This document shows positions 1-7,722 of a stretch of DNA of 32,992 nt, piece after piece. The stretch lies in the NCBI GenBank assembly GCA_017507985.1, contig JAFVZV010000016.1:1-32992 (forward strand), in the 5' to 3' direction. The stretch is from Clostridia bacterium. GTDB taxonomy: Bacteria; Bacillota; Clostridia; Oscillospirales; CAG-272. The notes beneath the pieces are model-generated. The model saw nothing but the letters and a program-made list of their open reading frames with translations. It was not told the origin of the DNA and did no database searches. A program made the position numbers and the translations under genes. Within the stretch, counting starts at the first letter, position 1; each line of letters starts with the position of its first letter.

Positions 1-288
1 AACGACGTCAACGTTGTTAGCAGCCCAAGGGCAGTTAGCAGCGTCCTTCTCAGCGGAAATCTTGATGGTCTGACCGTCAACGGTGATGGTGCCGGCCTCA
101 TCGTCAGAGGTCACGGTGTGACCGTCGTAGCGACCCTGAGCGGTGTCGTACTTGAGCAGGTGTGCGAGCATGGAGGGCTTGGTCAGGTCGTTGATGGCAA
201 CGATTTCGTAACCCTCAGCGCCGAACATCTGACGGAAAGCCAGACGACCGATACGGCCAAAGCCATTGATAGCAACTTTTACAGACAT
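1..288 (-). CDS. gap: Glyceraldehyde-3-phosphate dehydrogenase, N-terminal part (cut by window edge)
   Basis: Glycolytic NAD-dependent dehydrogenase that oxidises glyceraldehyde-3-phosphate to 1,3-bisphosphoglycerate in the cytoplasm. The reverse strand reads MSVKVAINGFGRIGRLAFRQ at the start, the classic Rossmann NAD-binding motif GFGRIGR, followed by IVAINDL and the LLKYDT segment typical of GAPDH. Only the first 96 codons are inside the window; the catalytic Cys domain lies beyond base 1. The ATG at 288 is preceded by GGAGG at a good distance, and a sigma-A-like promoter sits about 80-110 bases upstream. Identity is very secure; which isoform cannot be told from this part. Confidence 0.97.
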   Translation of the reverse strand, partial: MSVKVAINGFGRIGRLAFRQMFGAEGYEIVAINDLTKPSMLAHLLKYDTAQGRYDGHTVTSDDEAGTITVDGQTIKISAEKDAANCPWAANNVDVV

Positions 289-366
289 GGTAAAATCCTC
301 CATTTTATATGATAATTTTTGTCCATACAAAGACATTTGGAAAGGTTTACCTTCCCATTCCTATTT

Positions 367-395
367 ATTATAATGCAAATCGCCATTTTATACAA
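367..395 (-). promoter_or_regulatory. Probable sigma-A promoter of gap
   Basis: On the minus strand TTGTAT (390-395) is followed after exactly 17 bases by a perfect TATAAT (367-372), upstream of gap with no other gene between. Seen in sequence; promoter activity is inferred. Confidence 0.7.
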
Positions 396-462
396 GACCT
401 TTGAGGAAAATTTATCAATTTTGTCGACGTGACAAAAAAACAAGGTTCAAAATGACCGAAAA

Positions 463-1212
463 TCAGTTATTTTTCCCTGTTTTAGCACCGAAAACGTAAC
501 GTAACATGGCGGGAAGCTGTAAAAAACGACGAGGCTCGCATAGCATTCTCCACAGCCACTCCATATGCGCGGCACGAAAAAGCCTGGGGGCGCGGCGCAG
601 CTTACCCGCCCATACGTCAAAGCTGCCGCCAAGCCCCATAAACAGGCGCACCGAGGGAAGAAGGAGACGATGCTGTGCGATCCATTCCTCCTGTGCCGGA
701 AACCCAAGGCAAACGAGCACGATCTCGGCACCGCTTTGACGGATTTCTTGCACAACGCGATTTTTCTCTTGCTCTGTGGCGAAGTAGCCGTGATGTGTAC
801 CTGCAACGATCAAAGTGGGGAGCTGAGCTTGCCAATGGGCCGCGGCGGATGCGGCGATCTCCGGCTTGCCACCGAGAAAATAGACGGCATAGCCGTGTGT
901 GGCCGCGATGCGCAGTACAAGCTCTCCCGCTTCAATACCGGGCAATCGGTGTTTGAGTGCTTGCCCCGAATGGCGCTTGGACGCGAGCAGGATGCCTGCG
1001 CCATCGGGTAAAAGTAAATCGGCTTGGCAGAGTAGGGCATGAAGGCGAGCATCGGCCTGCGCATCTGCACCGATCTTGGCGTTAGGAGTAAAGATCAACG
1101 TTTGGCTACAAAGACGAAGCTGCTCTTGCAGAACCTCATTTAACTGCTTGGGGTCAAGGTCGAGAAAGGGAAGTCCACGAATGCTGACTGTGGGTAGGCG
1201 AGAAGATAACAT
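463..1212 (-). CDS. tagA: WecG/TagA/CpsF family glycosyltransferase (GT26)
   Basis: Family members transfer N-acetylmannosamine or a related sugar to undecaprenyl-PP-GlcNAc, the second step of wall teichoic acid or exopolysaccharide linkage-unit synthesis, at the inner face of the membrane. The 249-residue protein has the family's usual length and motifs: TPNAKIGADAQAD near residue 42, LPDGAGI near 73 (carrying the likely catalytic Asp), FLGGKPE, GTHHGYF, VCLGFPAQEEWI, and the C-terminal block GLGGSFDVWAGKLRRAP followed by EWLWRMLCEPRR. The ATG at 1212 has AAGGAGC upstream. It is transcribed divergently from proS. TagO, the enzyme for the preceding step, is encoded about 29 kb away (30062-31081), so the pathway is present but not clustered. 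The sugar specificity, and so the exact symbol, is uncertain. Confidence 0.88.
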   Translation of the reverse strand: MLSSRLPTVSIRGLPFLDLDPKQLNEVLQEQLRLCSQTLIFTPNAKIGADAQADARLHALLCQADLLLPDGAGILLASKRHSGQALKHRLPGIEAGELVLRIAATHGYAVYFLGGKPEIAASAAAHWQAQLPTLIVAGTHHGYFATEQEKNRVVQEIRQSGAEIVLVCLGFPAQEEWIAQHRLLLPSVRLFMGLGGSFDVWAGKLRRAPRLFRAAHMEWLWRMLCEPRRFLQLPAMLRYVFGAKTGKNN

Positions 1213-1260
1213 AGAGCTCCTTTTGGTTGTGCTGTTTTTTGTTTTGTGCGTTGACAGTTC

Positions 1261-1289
1261 TTGACAAAACGAAGAGAATGTTATATAAT
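1261..1289 (+). promoter_or_regulatory. Strong sigma-A promoter of proS
   Basis: TTGACA (1261-1266), 17 bases, TATAAT (1284-1289): a perfect consensus promoter. A second TTGACA lies at 1251-1256. The leader carries a perfect 13-base inverted repeat, GCGCATTATGCGC, at 1308-1320. Confidence 0.88.
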
Positions 1290-1355
1290 GTTGATAAGTT
1301 TATTATGGCGCATTATGCGCGATAGCATACAATGAAGAAAGGCCAAGGTGACAAT

Positions 1356-2801
1356 ATGGCAAAAGACAACAAAAAAATGGTAGAGCAGATCACGTCCATG
1401 GACGTTGATTTTGCTCAGTGGTATACCGATGTGGTAAAAAAGGCAGAGCTGATGGACTATTCCAGCGTTAAAGGCTGTATGATCTTCCGTCCTTACGGCT
1501 ACGCCATCTGGGAAAACATTCAGAAGGATCTGGATGCCCGTTTCAAGGCACTTGGACATGAGAACGTATATATGCCTATGTTTATTCCCGAGTCGTTGCT
1601 GCAGAAGGAGAAGGATCACGTTGAGGGATTCGCTCCCGAGTGTGCTTGGGTGACCATCGGCGGTCAGAATAAGCTGACTGAAAAGCTGTGCGTTCGCCCT
1701 ACCTCCGAGACGCTGTTTTGCGAGCATTTTAAAAATGTCATTCAATCCTACCGCGACCTGCCCAAACTGTACAACCAGTGGTGCTCGGTCGTTCGTTGGG
1801 AAAAGACCACCCGCCCCTTCCTGCGCACCTCTGAGTTCTTGTGGCAGGAAGGTCACACCATGCACGAGACCGAGGAGGAGGCGCGCGAGGAAACGCTGCG
1901 TATGCTCAAGGTTTACGAGGATTTCTATTTGGAGGCACTGGCAATTCCTGCGGTGACGGGTCAGAAGACGGAAAAGGAAAAGTTTGCAGGTGCTGAGGCA
2001 ACCTATACCATCGAGCCCATGATGCATAACGGCGTAGCACTGCAGGGCGGTACGACGCACTACTTTGGTGACGGCTTTGCCAAGGCGTTCGATATTACGT
2101 TCACGGGGCGCGACAATCAGGTGCGCTATCCGCATCAGACCTCTTGGGGCGTATCGACTCGTATGATCGGTGCGATTATCATGACACACGGCGACGACAA
2201 CGGCTTGATCTTGCCGCCTGCGGTTGCTCCCATTCAAGTGGTCATCGTGCCCATTGCACAGCACAAAGAGGGTGTGTTGGACAAGGCGAACGAGCTGTAC
2301 GACAGACTGAAGGCGCAGGGTCTGCGCGTCAAGCTGGATGACAGTGATCAGTCTACCGGCTGGAAGTTCAGCCAGTACGAAATGAAGGGCGTGCCGGTAC
2401 GTCTTGAGATCGGTCCCAAGGACATGGAAAACAACTCCTGTGTATTGGTCAGCCGCGTGACCCGCGAGAAGAAGTTTGTATCTCTTGACAACCTCGAAGA
2501 GGAAGTCGAGGCAATGCTCGCTCAGGTTCACGACGAGTTGGTGGCACGTGCAACGGCCAACCGCATCGATAAGACCAGCGACGCTACTACCCACGAGGAG
2601 TTCCTCTCCATCGCCGAGAATAAGCCCGGTTTCATCCGTGCTATGTGGTGCGGTGACTCGGCTTGCGAGGATCAGCTCAAGGACGAGACGGGTGGCGTCA
2701 AGTCGCGCTGCATTCCCTTCGTGGAGGATCATCTGTCTGATGTCTGTGTTTGCTGTGGCAAGCCTGCCAAGCACATGGTCATCTGGGGTAGACAGTATTA
2801 A
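1356..2801 (+). CDS. proS: Proline--tRNA ligase, archaeal/eukaryal type
   Basis: Charges tRNA-Pro with proline in the cytoplasm. The protein has class II motifs in order: VRPTSET, then [14 protein letters not shown] (motif 2 region), and [20 protein letters not shown] (motif 3). The anticodon-binding domain follows ([12 protein letters not shown] onward). The C-terminal domain holds a CGDSACE pair and a CVCCGK cluster, and the chain ends in the Tyr characteristic of this type. There is no bacterial YbaK-type editing insertion. I prefer ATG 1356 (481 residues) because AAGGTG lies 5 bases before it; an in-frame ATG at 1332 would add 8 unconserved residues. Transcribed alone from a consensus promoter. 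Confidence 0.95.
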   Translation: MAKDNKKMVEQITSMDVDFAQWYTDVVKKAELMDYSSVKGCMIFRPYGYAIWENIQKDLDARFKALGHENVYMPMFIPESLLQKEKDHVEGFAPECAWVTIGGQNKLTEKLCVRPTSETLFCEHFKNVIQSYRDLPKLYNQWCSVVRWEKTTRPFLRTSEFLWQEGHTMHETEEEAREETLRMLKVYEDFYLEALAIPAVTGQKTEKEKFAGAEATYTIEPMMHNGVALQGGTTHYFGDGFAKAFDITFTGRDNQVRYPHQTSWGVSTRMIGAIIMTHGDDNGLILPPAVAPIQVVIVPIAQHKEGVLDKANELYDRLKAQGLRVKLDDSDQSTGWKFSQYEMKGVPVRLEIGPKDMENNSCVLVSRVTREKKFVSLDNLEEEVEAMLAQVHDELVARATANRIDKTSDATTHEEFLSIAENKPGFIRAMWCGDSACEDQLKDETGGVKSRCIPFVEDHLSDVCVCCGKPAKHMVIWGRQY

Positions 2802-3144
2802 GAAGTATGTGCCTCCGGCGGGCAAGGCGTGGCCCTGCACCCGCTTAAGAAACTTTTTGGAAAGAATCTTCAAAAACTTTACGAAAAGGAAAAATAAAGG
2901 TGTTGTGCTGTGTCACAACTAATCATGATAAAAAGTTTTCGCCCGCCTTTTTCAAAAGGCGGCGCAGTGGAGGGCGCGAAGCCCTCCTCGCGCTCCGCAG
3001 AGCGCGAAAAACTCTTTGGCGTTTCTTTTAATAGCTTTTTCTTTGCGCTTTCGGCCCCAAAGAAAAAGCGGCTATGGATGATGCAAGATAATAATCGCGG
3101 GGGTGGGAGACCATCCCCGCTTTGAGAAAGGGAGGTGCGGTAAC
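2802..3144. other. 343-base non-coding gap between proS and rodA, rich in hairpins
   Basis: No convincing gene. The first part (about 2812-2890) reads like a dispersed intergenic repeat, with a GC-rich inverted segment (GCGGG near 2827 facing CCCGC near 2841) and AT-rich partly palindromic sequence. From 2943 onward there are five consecutive hairpins, listed separately. The proS terminator must be in here, but no single hairpin followed by a T-run stands out. Confidence 0.6.
2943..3120. repeat. Array of five consecutive inverted repeats before rodA
   Basis: Hairpin A 2943-2962: arms CCGCCTTTT/AAAAGGCGG with a 2-base loop. B 2969-2987: GGAGGGC/GCCCTCC. C 2988-3007: TCGCGCTC/GAGCGCGA. D 3034-3069: GCTTTTTCTTT/AAAGAAAAAGC. 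E 3097-3120: a 10-bp stem with one G-T pair and a GAGA tetraloop, followed by TTT. A, B and C are nearly back to back. Arms of A to D are perfect. This could be a BIME/REP-like repeat unit, a terminator cluster, or the structured leader of the rodA message. The last hairpin ends about 10 bases before the rodA ribosome site. Confidence 0.75.
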
Positions 3145-4272
3145 GTGCAGATACTGATCAAGGTATGGCGTTTTTGCCGCGCCAAATGTTCGGCTCTTGA
3201 TCCCATACTTGCGGCCTGTGCGGCGTTGCTGTCCATCATCAGCTTGATGGTCATTCTCGGTGGCGCGTCGACCTTCGGCAAGCGTGTGGTAGTCATGCAG
3301 CTCGCCGCGACGGCAGTTGGTTGGATCGCCATGATCGTTTTGGCTAACCTCGACTATCGCTTTTTGGCAGAAAAGCTATCACCGGTGTTTTTCGGTGTAT
3401 CGGTGCTGCTATTGGTCGTGTTGCTGATCGATGGTACGGGAGCAGGCACCAACAAAAGCTGGCTGTATTTTGATTTTTTGCCCTTTGGTATTCAACCGAC
3501 CGAGTTTATCAAAACGGCACTGGCGTTGACGTTTGCTTACCATCTTTCGCGTGTCAAGGAAAACATCAATCGCCCGTTGGTTGTACTGGGACTGGCCGTG
3601 CACGCAGGATCGATCGTCGGGCTGATTTTAATTACGGGCGACTTGGGTGTGGCAGCGGTATTTACTGGCTTTATTTTGTTGATGCTGTTTTGTGCAGGAA
3701 TGAGCCTTTGGTATTTTGCAGGTGGTGTCGCGTTGGTCATCATTGCTGTGCCCATTCTCTGGTCACAGTTGGCAACCTATCAAAAGCAGCGAATTTTGAT
3801 TGGTTTCCGTCCCGAAATGGACCCTATGGGCTACGGATATCAGCCGTTGCTCAGTCGCGATGCGATCATGTCGGGCGGCTTTTTCGGCAAGGGAATTACG
3901 GGTGGACGGGTTTTTGTGGAGTTGCCCGCCTCACATACCGACTTTGTGTATGCTACTGTCTGCGAAAAGCTGGGATTTGTCGGTGGTTTTATTGTGCTGG
4001 TCGCCCTACTGATTTTGATCCTTCGTATCATTCTGATTGCCATGCGGTCGGAACGAGGGGTGGGATCTTACCTTTGCGTGGGACTGGCAGGGTGCTTGAT
4101 TCTTCAGATCATTATCAACATTGGAATGTGCTTTGCTGTGTTGCCTGTTGTCGGCATTACGCTCCCCTTTGTCAGCTACGGCGGTTCGTCTGTTCTGGGA
4201 ATATATCTCATGATGGGTATGGTACATAGCGTCAATGCGCATCGTAACCGATCGCGCGGCGTTTGGTCATAA
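3145..4272 (+). CDS. rodA: SEDS family peptidoglycan glycosyltransferase, RodA type
   Basis: RodA/FtsW/SpoVE proteins polymerise lipid II into glycan strands on the outer side of the membrane, working with a class B PBP. The 375-residue polytopic protein shows the family landmarks: FGIQPTEFIK (the P-x-E-F motif), LITGDLGVA, QRILIGFRPEMDPMGYGYQ, SGGFFGKGI, and the extracellular loop ELPASHTDFVYATVCEKLG. Near the C-terminus comes VVGITLPFVSYGGSS. The TDF loop and the PFVSYGGSS signature support an intact enzyme. I take GTG 3145 as the start because GGAGGTG is 7 bases upstream; an in-frame GTG at 3103 lies inside a hairpin. RodA is favoured over FtsW by sequence impression and by absence of division genes nearby; no PBP2 gene is adjacent. 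Confidence 0.85.
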   Translation: MQILIKVWRFCRAKCSALDPILAACAALLSIISLMVILGGASTFGKRVVVMQLAATAVGWIAMIVLANLDYRFLAEKLSPVFFGVSVLLLVVLLIDGTGAGTNKSWLYFDFLPFGIQPTEFIKTALALTFAYHLSRVKENINRPLVVLGLAVHAGSIVGLILITGDLGVAAVFTGFILLMLFCAGMSLWYFAGGVALVIIAVPILWSQLATYQKQRILIGFRPEMDPMGYGYQPLLSRDAIMSGGFFGKGITGGRVFVELPASHTDFVYATVCEKLGFVGGFIVLVALLILILRIILIAMRSERGVGSYLCVGLAGCLILQIIINIGMCFAVLPVVGITLPFVSYGGSSVLGIYLMMGMVHSVNAHRNRSRGVWS

Positions 4273-4339
4273 TACGCTTTCCGTTTGCATATGCATAGAA
4301 CGAACAAGTTCTAACGAAACAAACGGGAGGCGTATTTTT

Positions 4340-4825
4340 ATGTTTGTCTATTCTATACGGGCAACGACCATTAAGTTTTTTGGTGTCATCTGTGTCGCTC
4401 TTGCGGCACTGATCACGCTGATTGCATTTGTGCCGACGTACATCGGCGACAGCACACAAACGGGAGCGGAGCAGTCAAAGGAGATCTCCTATGATAAAGT
4501 TAAAAGCGTGGAGGATGCACAGAAGTTTTTGTCCCAGTTTGGCTGGGAGGTGGATGCGGCGCAGGCAAAGACAGTACAGGTAACGGTGCCGAGCGAATTT
4601 GATAAGGTGTTCGTGGGCTACAACGAGCTTCAAAAACGGCAGGGGTTAGATCTGTCCAAATATCGCAACAAAAGCATCACGCGCTATACCTTCCCCGTGA
4701 CCAATTATCCCGATTACGAGGGAACGGTCTATGCAAACGTGCTGGTTTACCGCAATCGCGTGATCGGAGGCGACATTTGCTCGGCCGACGTGACCGGCTT
4801 TGTCGTGGGATTTGAAGGAAATTGA
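4340..4825 (+). CDS. DUF4830-like single-pass membrane protein
   Basis: A 161-residue protein of unknown function. Residues about 10-33 form one hydrophobic helix, so it is probably anchored with its body outside. After a linker it has KFLSQFGWEVD, FDKVFVGYNELQKRQGLDLS, YRNKSITRYTFPVTNYP and VLVYRNRVIGGDICSADVTGF. This order matches my memory of the DUF4830 family of Firmicutes, but I could not search for it. ATG 4340 has GGGAGG 9 bases upstream; the longer frame from 4235 would overlap the end of rodA and is rejected. It follows rodA by 67 bases on the same strand and ends in a good terminator, so it is probably in the rodA transcript. Confidence 0.72.
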   Translation: MFVYSIRATTIKFFGVICVALAALITLIAFVPTYIGDSTQTGAEQSKEISYDKVKSVEDAQKFLSQFGWEVDAAQAKTVQVTVPSEFDKVFVGYNELQKRQGLDLSKYRNKSITRYTFPVTNYPDYEGTVYANVLVYRNRVIGGDICSADVTGFVVGFEGN

Positions 4826-4840
4826 ACAATATAAACAAAA

Positions 4841-4876
4841 CGCAGGGGCTGATTTGGTAAGGCCTCTGCGCTTTTT
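4841..4876 (+). terminator. Rho-independent terminator after the DUF4830-like gene
   Basis: Stem CGCAGGGGC (4841-4849) with GCCTCTGCG (4862-4870), 9 bp with one G-T pair, followed by CTTTTT. Separates the rodA unit from the feo operon. Confidence 0.85.
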
Positions 4877-4906
4877 GTAAAAATCGAAAAAATTTTCCAA
4901 AAACTA

Positions 4907-4935
4907 TTGACGAGCGGTGTCGAATGGATTATAAT
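4907..4935 (+). promoter_or_regulatory. Sigma-A promoter of the feo operon
   Basis: TTGACG (4907-4912), 17 bases, perfect TATAAT (4930-4935). The expected start point near 4942 is directly beside the first palindrome, so binding there should block transcription. Confidence 0.88.
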
Positions 4936-4943
4936 ATTTAGTG

Positions 4944-4993
4944 GTTAGCCGAGGCTAACTCATTGTTGTGCAGGGCAGTTAGCCGAGGCTAAC
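4944..4993. promoter_or_regulatory. Twin 16-bp palindromic operators upstream of feoA
   Basis: GTTAGCCGAGGCTAAC occurs at 4944-4959 and again, base for base, at 4978-4993. Each is a perfect inverted repeat of GTTAGCC around a central GA. The copies start 34 bases apart, close to three helical turns; the second extends to AGTTAGCC...GGCTAACT (4977-4994). The half-site resembles the TTAGG-TTAGCC core known for DtxR/IdeR iron regulators. Position over the transcription start implies iron-dependent repression. The regulator gene is not in the window, so its family is inferred. Confidence 0.8.
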
Positions 4994-5029
4994 TCGCAAA
5001 AGGCACATCGCCATATGGGGGATATAGAC

Positions 5030-5251
5030 ATGAAAACGCTCAAAGAGATCAAGGTTGGACATACCGTCAAGGTCGTCAAGGTGCATGGTGAGGGCGCCAT
5101 TCGACGCCGCATCATGGATATGGGAATCACGAGAGGCGTCGAGATTTACGTTCGCAAGATGGCACCGTTGGGAGATCCGATGGAAATATTCGTTCGTGGT
5201 TACGAGCTGTCGCTTCGCAAGGCCGATGCCGAAATGGTTGAGGTCGAGTGA
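5030..5251 (+). CDS. feoA: Ferrous iron transport protein A
   Basis: Small cytoplasmic SH3-like protein that works with the FeoB iron(II) permease. The 73 residues contain LKEIKVGHTVKVVKVHGEGA, RRRIMDMGITRGVEIYV, APLGDPMEIFVRGYELSLRK and the terminal EMVEVE, all standard FeoA features. I chose ATG 5030 because GGGGGA lies 7 bases before it and the product then begins MKTLKEIK, as usual for the family; ATG 5015 in frame would add five residues. First gene of the feo operon, 62 bases before feoB. Confidence 0.93.
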   Translation: MKTLKEIKVGHTVKVVKVHGEGAIRRRIMDMGITRGVEIYVRKMAPLGDPMEIFVRGYELSLRKADAEMVEVE

Positions 5252-5313
5252 GAGATAGGGCGGAGCATCATAGATGAGCAAAGCATATTGATCGTGAAAG
5301 AGAGGATACTGAC

Positions 5314-7515
5314 ATGGATCTGAGAATTGCGCTTGCCGGAAATCCCAACTGCGGCAAGACAACGCTGTTCAATGCATTGACGGGTTCTAACCAATATGTT
5401 GGCAACTGGCCCGGCGTTACGGTTGAGAAAAAAGAGGGCAAGATGAAAAAGCACGACGGTGTGATCATCACCGATTTGCCCGGCATTTATTCGCTGTCCC
5501 CCTATACCCTGGAGGAGGTCGTTGCTCGCAATTATTTGGTGGGCGAGCGTCCCGATGCGATCCTGAATATCGTTGACGGCACCAATTTGGAGCGAAATTT
5601 GTACTTGACAACCCAATTAATGGAGCTGGGTATTCCCGTGGTGATCGCCATCAATATGATGGACGTCGTGCGCAAAAACGGCGATAAGATCGACATTGAT
5701 GGGCTATCCCGGGCTCTTCGCTGTGACATCGTTGAGATCTCGGCACTCAAGGGTGATGGTATTGTTGAGGCAGCCGAGGCTGCTATTGAGGCTGCTAAAC
5801 GCGGTCATCCCGTTCCCCGTCATAATTTTTCGGGTACAGTCGAGCACGCATTGGCTCATATCGAAGAAGCAACGGTGCACGAGCTTGCCGAGGAGCAACA
5901 ACGCTGGTATGCCGTTAAGATTTTTGAGCGTGACGACAAGGTGTTGTCTGAGCTTTCCTTGTCTGAGGAAAAGCGGGCGCATCTGGAAAAGGACATTGTC
6001 GAGGTCGAGCTGGAGCTGGATGACGACGCTGAGTCTATCATCACCAACGAACGCTATAATTATATTGCATCCATTCTCAAAGATTGCTACAAGAAAAAGA
6101 ATACGAGCGGACTGACGCTTTCGGATAAGATCGACCGCATCGTAACTAACCGCATTTTGGCGCTGCCCATTTTTGCGGTGGTCATGTTCCTTGTCTATTA
6201 CATATCGATTGGAACCATTGGCGATTTTACGGTCACGTTTATGAATGACGGTCTGTTTGGCTCGTTTGCTGAGACCTATCCCGATACTTTTATGGCCGGT
6301 TGGTACAGTATTCCCGAGCTGCTGGATATGGTACTACTGAACACCGAGGGTGAGCCTATGATTGCCGGTTGGCTGTACTCGCTCATTCAGGATGGCGTTG
6401 TTGGTGGTGTTGGTGCCGTGTTGGGTTTTGTTCCTCAAATGCTTATTCTGTTCCTTCTGCTGTCTTTGCTGGAGGATTGCGGCTATATGGCACGCGTGGC
6501 CTTCATTATGGATAAGCTGTTCCGCAAGTTCGGTCTTTCGGGTAAATCGTTTATTCCCATGCTTGTTGCCACGGGCTGCGGCGTTCCCGGTATTATGGCC
6601 TCACGCACCATCGAGCAGGAGCGCGATCGCCGCATGACGGTTATGACGACTGGCTTTATTCCCTGCGGTGCGAAAATGCCCATCGTTGGATTTATCGCGG
6701 CGGCCCTCTTTGGCAATAGTCCCTTGATCGCAACAGCAACCTACTTTATCGGCGTCGGCGCGGTGGTCATTTCTGGTCTGATTCTGAAAAAGACCAAGCC
6801 GTTTGCCGGTGAGCCTGCACCCTTTGTTATGGAGCTTCCTGCTTATCATGCCCCTGTGGCATCTAACACCTTGCGTGCCACATGGGAGCGCGGTTGGGAC
6901 TTTATTAAGCGTGCAGGAACGGTAATTTTTGCGGCCAGTGTGATCATTTGGACGCTCAACAGCCTGTCCTTTGAGGATGGCTTCCACTACATCACCGAGA
7001 CCAACGGCGGCAGATCCATTTTGGAATTGCTGGGATCTGGCGTGGCATGGTTGTTCAAACCGCTGGGCTTTGGTACTTGGCAGGCCGCGATCGCAACTAT
7101 TCTTGGTCTTGTAGCCAAGGAAGAGGTTGTTGGTGTCTTCGGCACACTTGCCAACATGGAGGATTTGCTTGGCAGCGTTGAAGCAGGCGATGCGGCAGCT
7201 GCGGTTACTGCGGGTAAGATGTTCTTCAGCAGTGCACTGGCGGGATTTTCCTTCCTGGTGTTCAATCTTTTGTGTGCTCCTTGTTTTGCGGCAATGGGTG
7301 CGATCAAGCGCGAGATGAACAGCGGAAAATGGACGGCGTTTGCCATTGGCTATATGTGTGTCTTCGCCTATGCGATCTCGCTGATTATTTACCAGATTGG
7401 CGCTTGGTTTGTCGGCGGCGGCAATGTCATCGGTACGATATTTGCGGCGTTGGCGCTGGCTGTTATTGTCTATATGCTCGTTCGCAAGAACAAATATGTC
7501 AAAGGAAAATCATAA
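5314..7515 (+). CDS. feoB: Ferrous iron transport protein B (GTPase-permease)
   Basis: Inner-membrane iron(II) importer with a cytosolic N-terminal G domain. G motifs are all present: GNPNCGKT (9-16), DLPG (54-57), NMMD (114-117) and SALKG (143-147). A helical spacer domain runs to about residue 265. The membrane part then carries the paired gate regions, including VLGFVPQMLILFLLLSLLED, LVATGCGVPG, FIPCGAKMP and LVAKEEVVGVFGTLA. At 733 residues it is full length. ATG 5314 has GAGAGGA upstream. It is followed after 12 bases by the Cys-rich partner gene and is controlled by the promoter and palindromes before feoA. Confidence 0.97.
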   Translation: MDLRIALAGNPNCGKTTLFNALTGSNQYVGNWPGVTVEKKEGKMKKHDGVIITDLPGIYSLSPYTLEEVVARNYLVGERPDAILNIVDGTNLERNLYLTTQLMELGIPVVIAINMMDVVRKNGDKIDIDGLSRALRCDIVEISALKGDGIVEAAEAAIEAAKRGHPVPRHNFSGTVEHALAHIEEATVHELAEEQQRWYAVKIFERDDKVLSELSLSEEKRAHLEKDIVEVELELDDDAESIITNERYNYIASILKDCYKKKNTSGLTLSDKIDRIVTNRILALPIFAVVMFLVYYISIGTIGDFTVTFMNDGLFGSFAETYPDTFMAGWYSIPELLDMVLLNTEGEPMIAGWLYSLIQDGVVGGVGAVLGFVPQMLILFLLLSLLEDCGYMARVAFIMDKLFRKFGLSGKSFIPMLVATGCGVPGIMASRTIEQERDRRMTVMTTGFIPCGAKMPIVGFIAAALFGNSPLIATATYFIGVGAVVISGLILKKTKPFAGEPAPFVMELPAYHAPVASNTLRATWERGWDFIKRAGTVIFAASVIIWTLNSLSFEDGFHYITETNGGRSILELLGSGVAWLFKPLGFGTWQAAIATILGLVAKEEVVGVFGTLANMEDLLGSVEAGDAAAAVTAGKMFFSSALAGFSFLVFNLLCAPCFAAMGAIKREMNSGKWTAFAIGYMCVFAYAISLIIYQIGAWFVGGGNVIGTIFAALALAVIVYMLVRKNKYVKGKS

Positions 7516-7527
7516 GAGGTGACCGAT

Positions 7528-7686
7528 ATGGATTGGCCTACGATCATCGTTGCCGCTGTCGTCGCTGGCATTTTCATCGCCATCGTAGTACGCGGTATCA
7601 TCAACAAGAAAAAAGGCAAGGGCGGTTGCTCTTGCGGCTGTGGTGGCTGTGCCATGAAGGATAGCTGCCACGGAGCTAAAAAATAA
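7528..7686 (+). CDS. FeoB-associated Cys-rich membrane protein, 52 residues
   Basis: A very short gene. The product is MDWPTIIVAA plus further hydrophobic residues to about 21, then a basic stretch (NKKKGKGG) and a cysteine cluster CSCGCGGC near residues 34-41, with one more Cys in DSCHG. This one-helix plus Cys-cluster plan is that of the FeoB-associated protein family found behind feoB in Firmicutes; its role in iron handling is not established. AGAGGTG stands 6 bases before the ATG, and the gene follows feoB by 12 bases, so it is cotranscribed. Five cysteines and one nearby His could hold a metal, which is inference. Confidence 0.88.
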   Translation: MDWPTIIVAAVVAGIFIAIVVRGIINKKKGKGGCSCGCGGCAMKDSCHGAKK

Positions 7687-7693
7687 ATCAAAA

Positions 7694-7719
7694 GGGAGTA
7701 CTTGCGAGTACTCCCCTTT
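7694..7719. terminator. Bidirectional terminator between feo operon and M23 gene
   Basis: Perfect 9-bp stem GGGAGTACT (7694-7702)/AGTACTCCC (7707-7715) with loop TGCG, flanked by AAA on the left and CTTT on the right, between two convergent genes. Confidence 0.85.
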
Positions 7720-7722
7720 GGT

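Noticed and set aside
421..440. Inverted repeat TTTTGTC/GACAAAA downstream of tagA as its terminator
   Set aside because: Only 7 bp and AT-rich with a 5-base loop; too weak to call.
1308..1320. GCGCATTATGCGC palindrome in the proS leader as an operator or T-box element
   Set aside because: The leader is too short for a T-box and lacks the AAGGTGG...ACCGCGG core; a single short palindrome is not enough to name a regulator.
1281..2873. Open frame of about 530 codons on the minus strand opposite proS
   Set aside because: It is the antisense shadow of a gene with unmistakable ProRS motifs; its translation shows no family motif, and a consensus promoter and ribosome site serve the plus strand.
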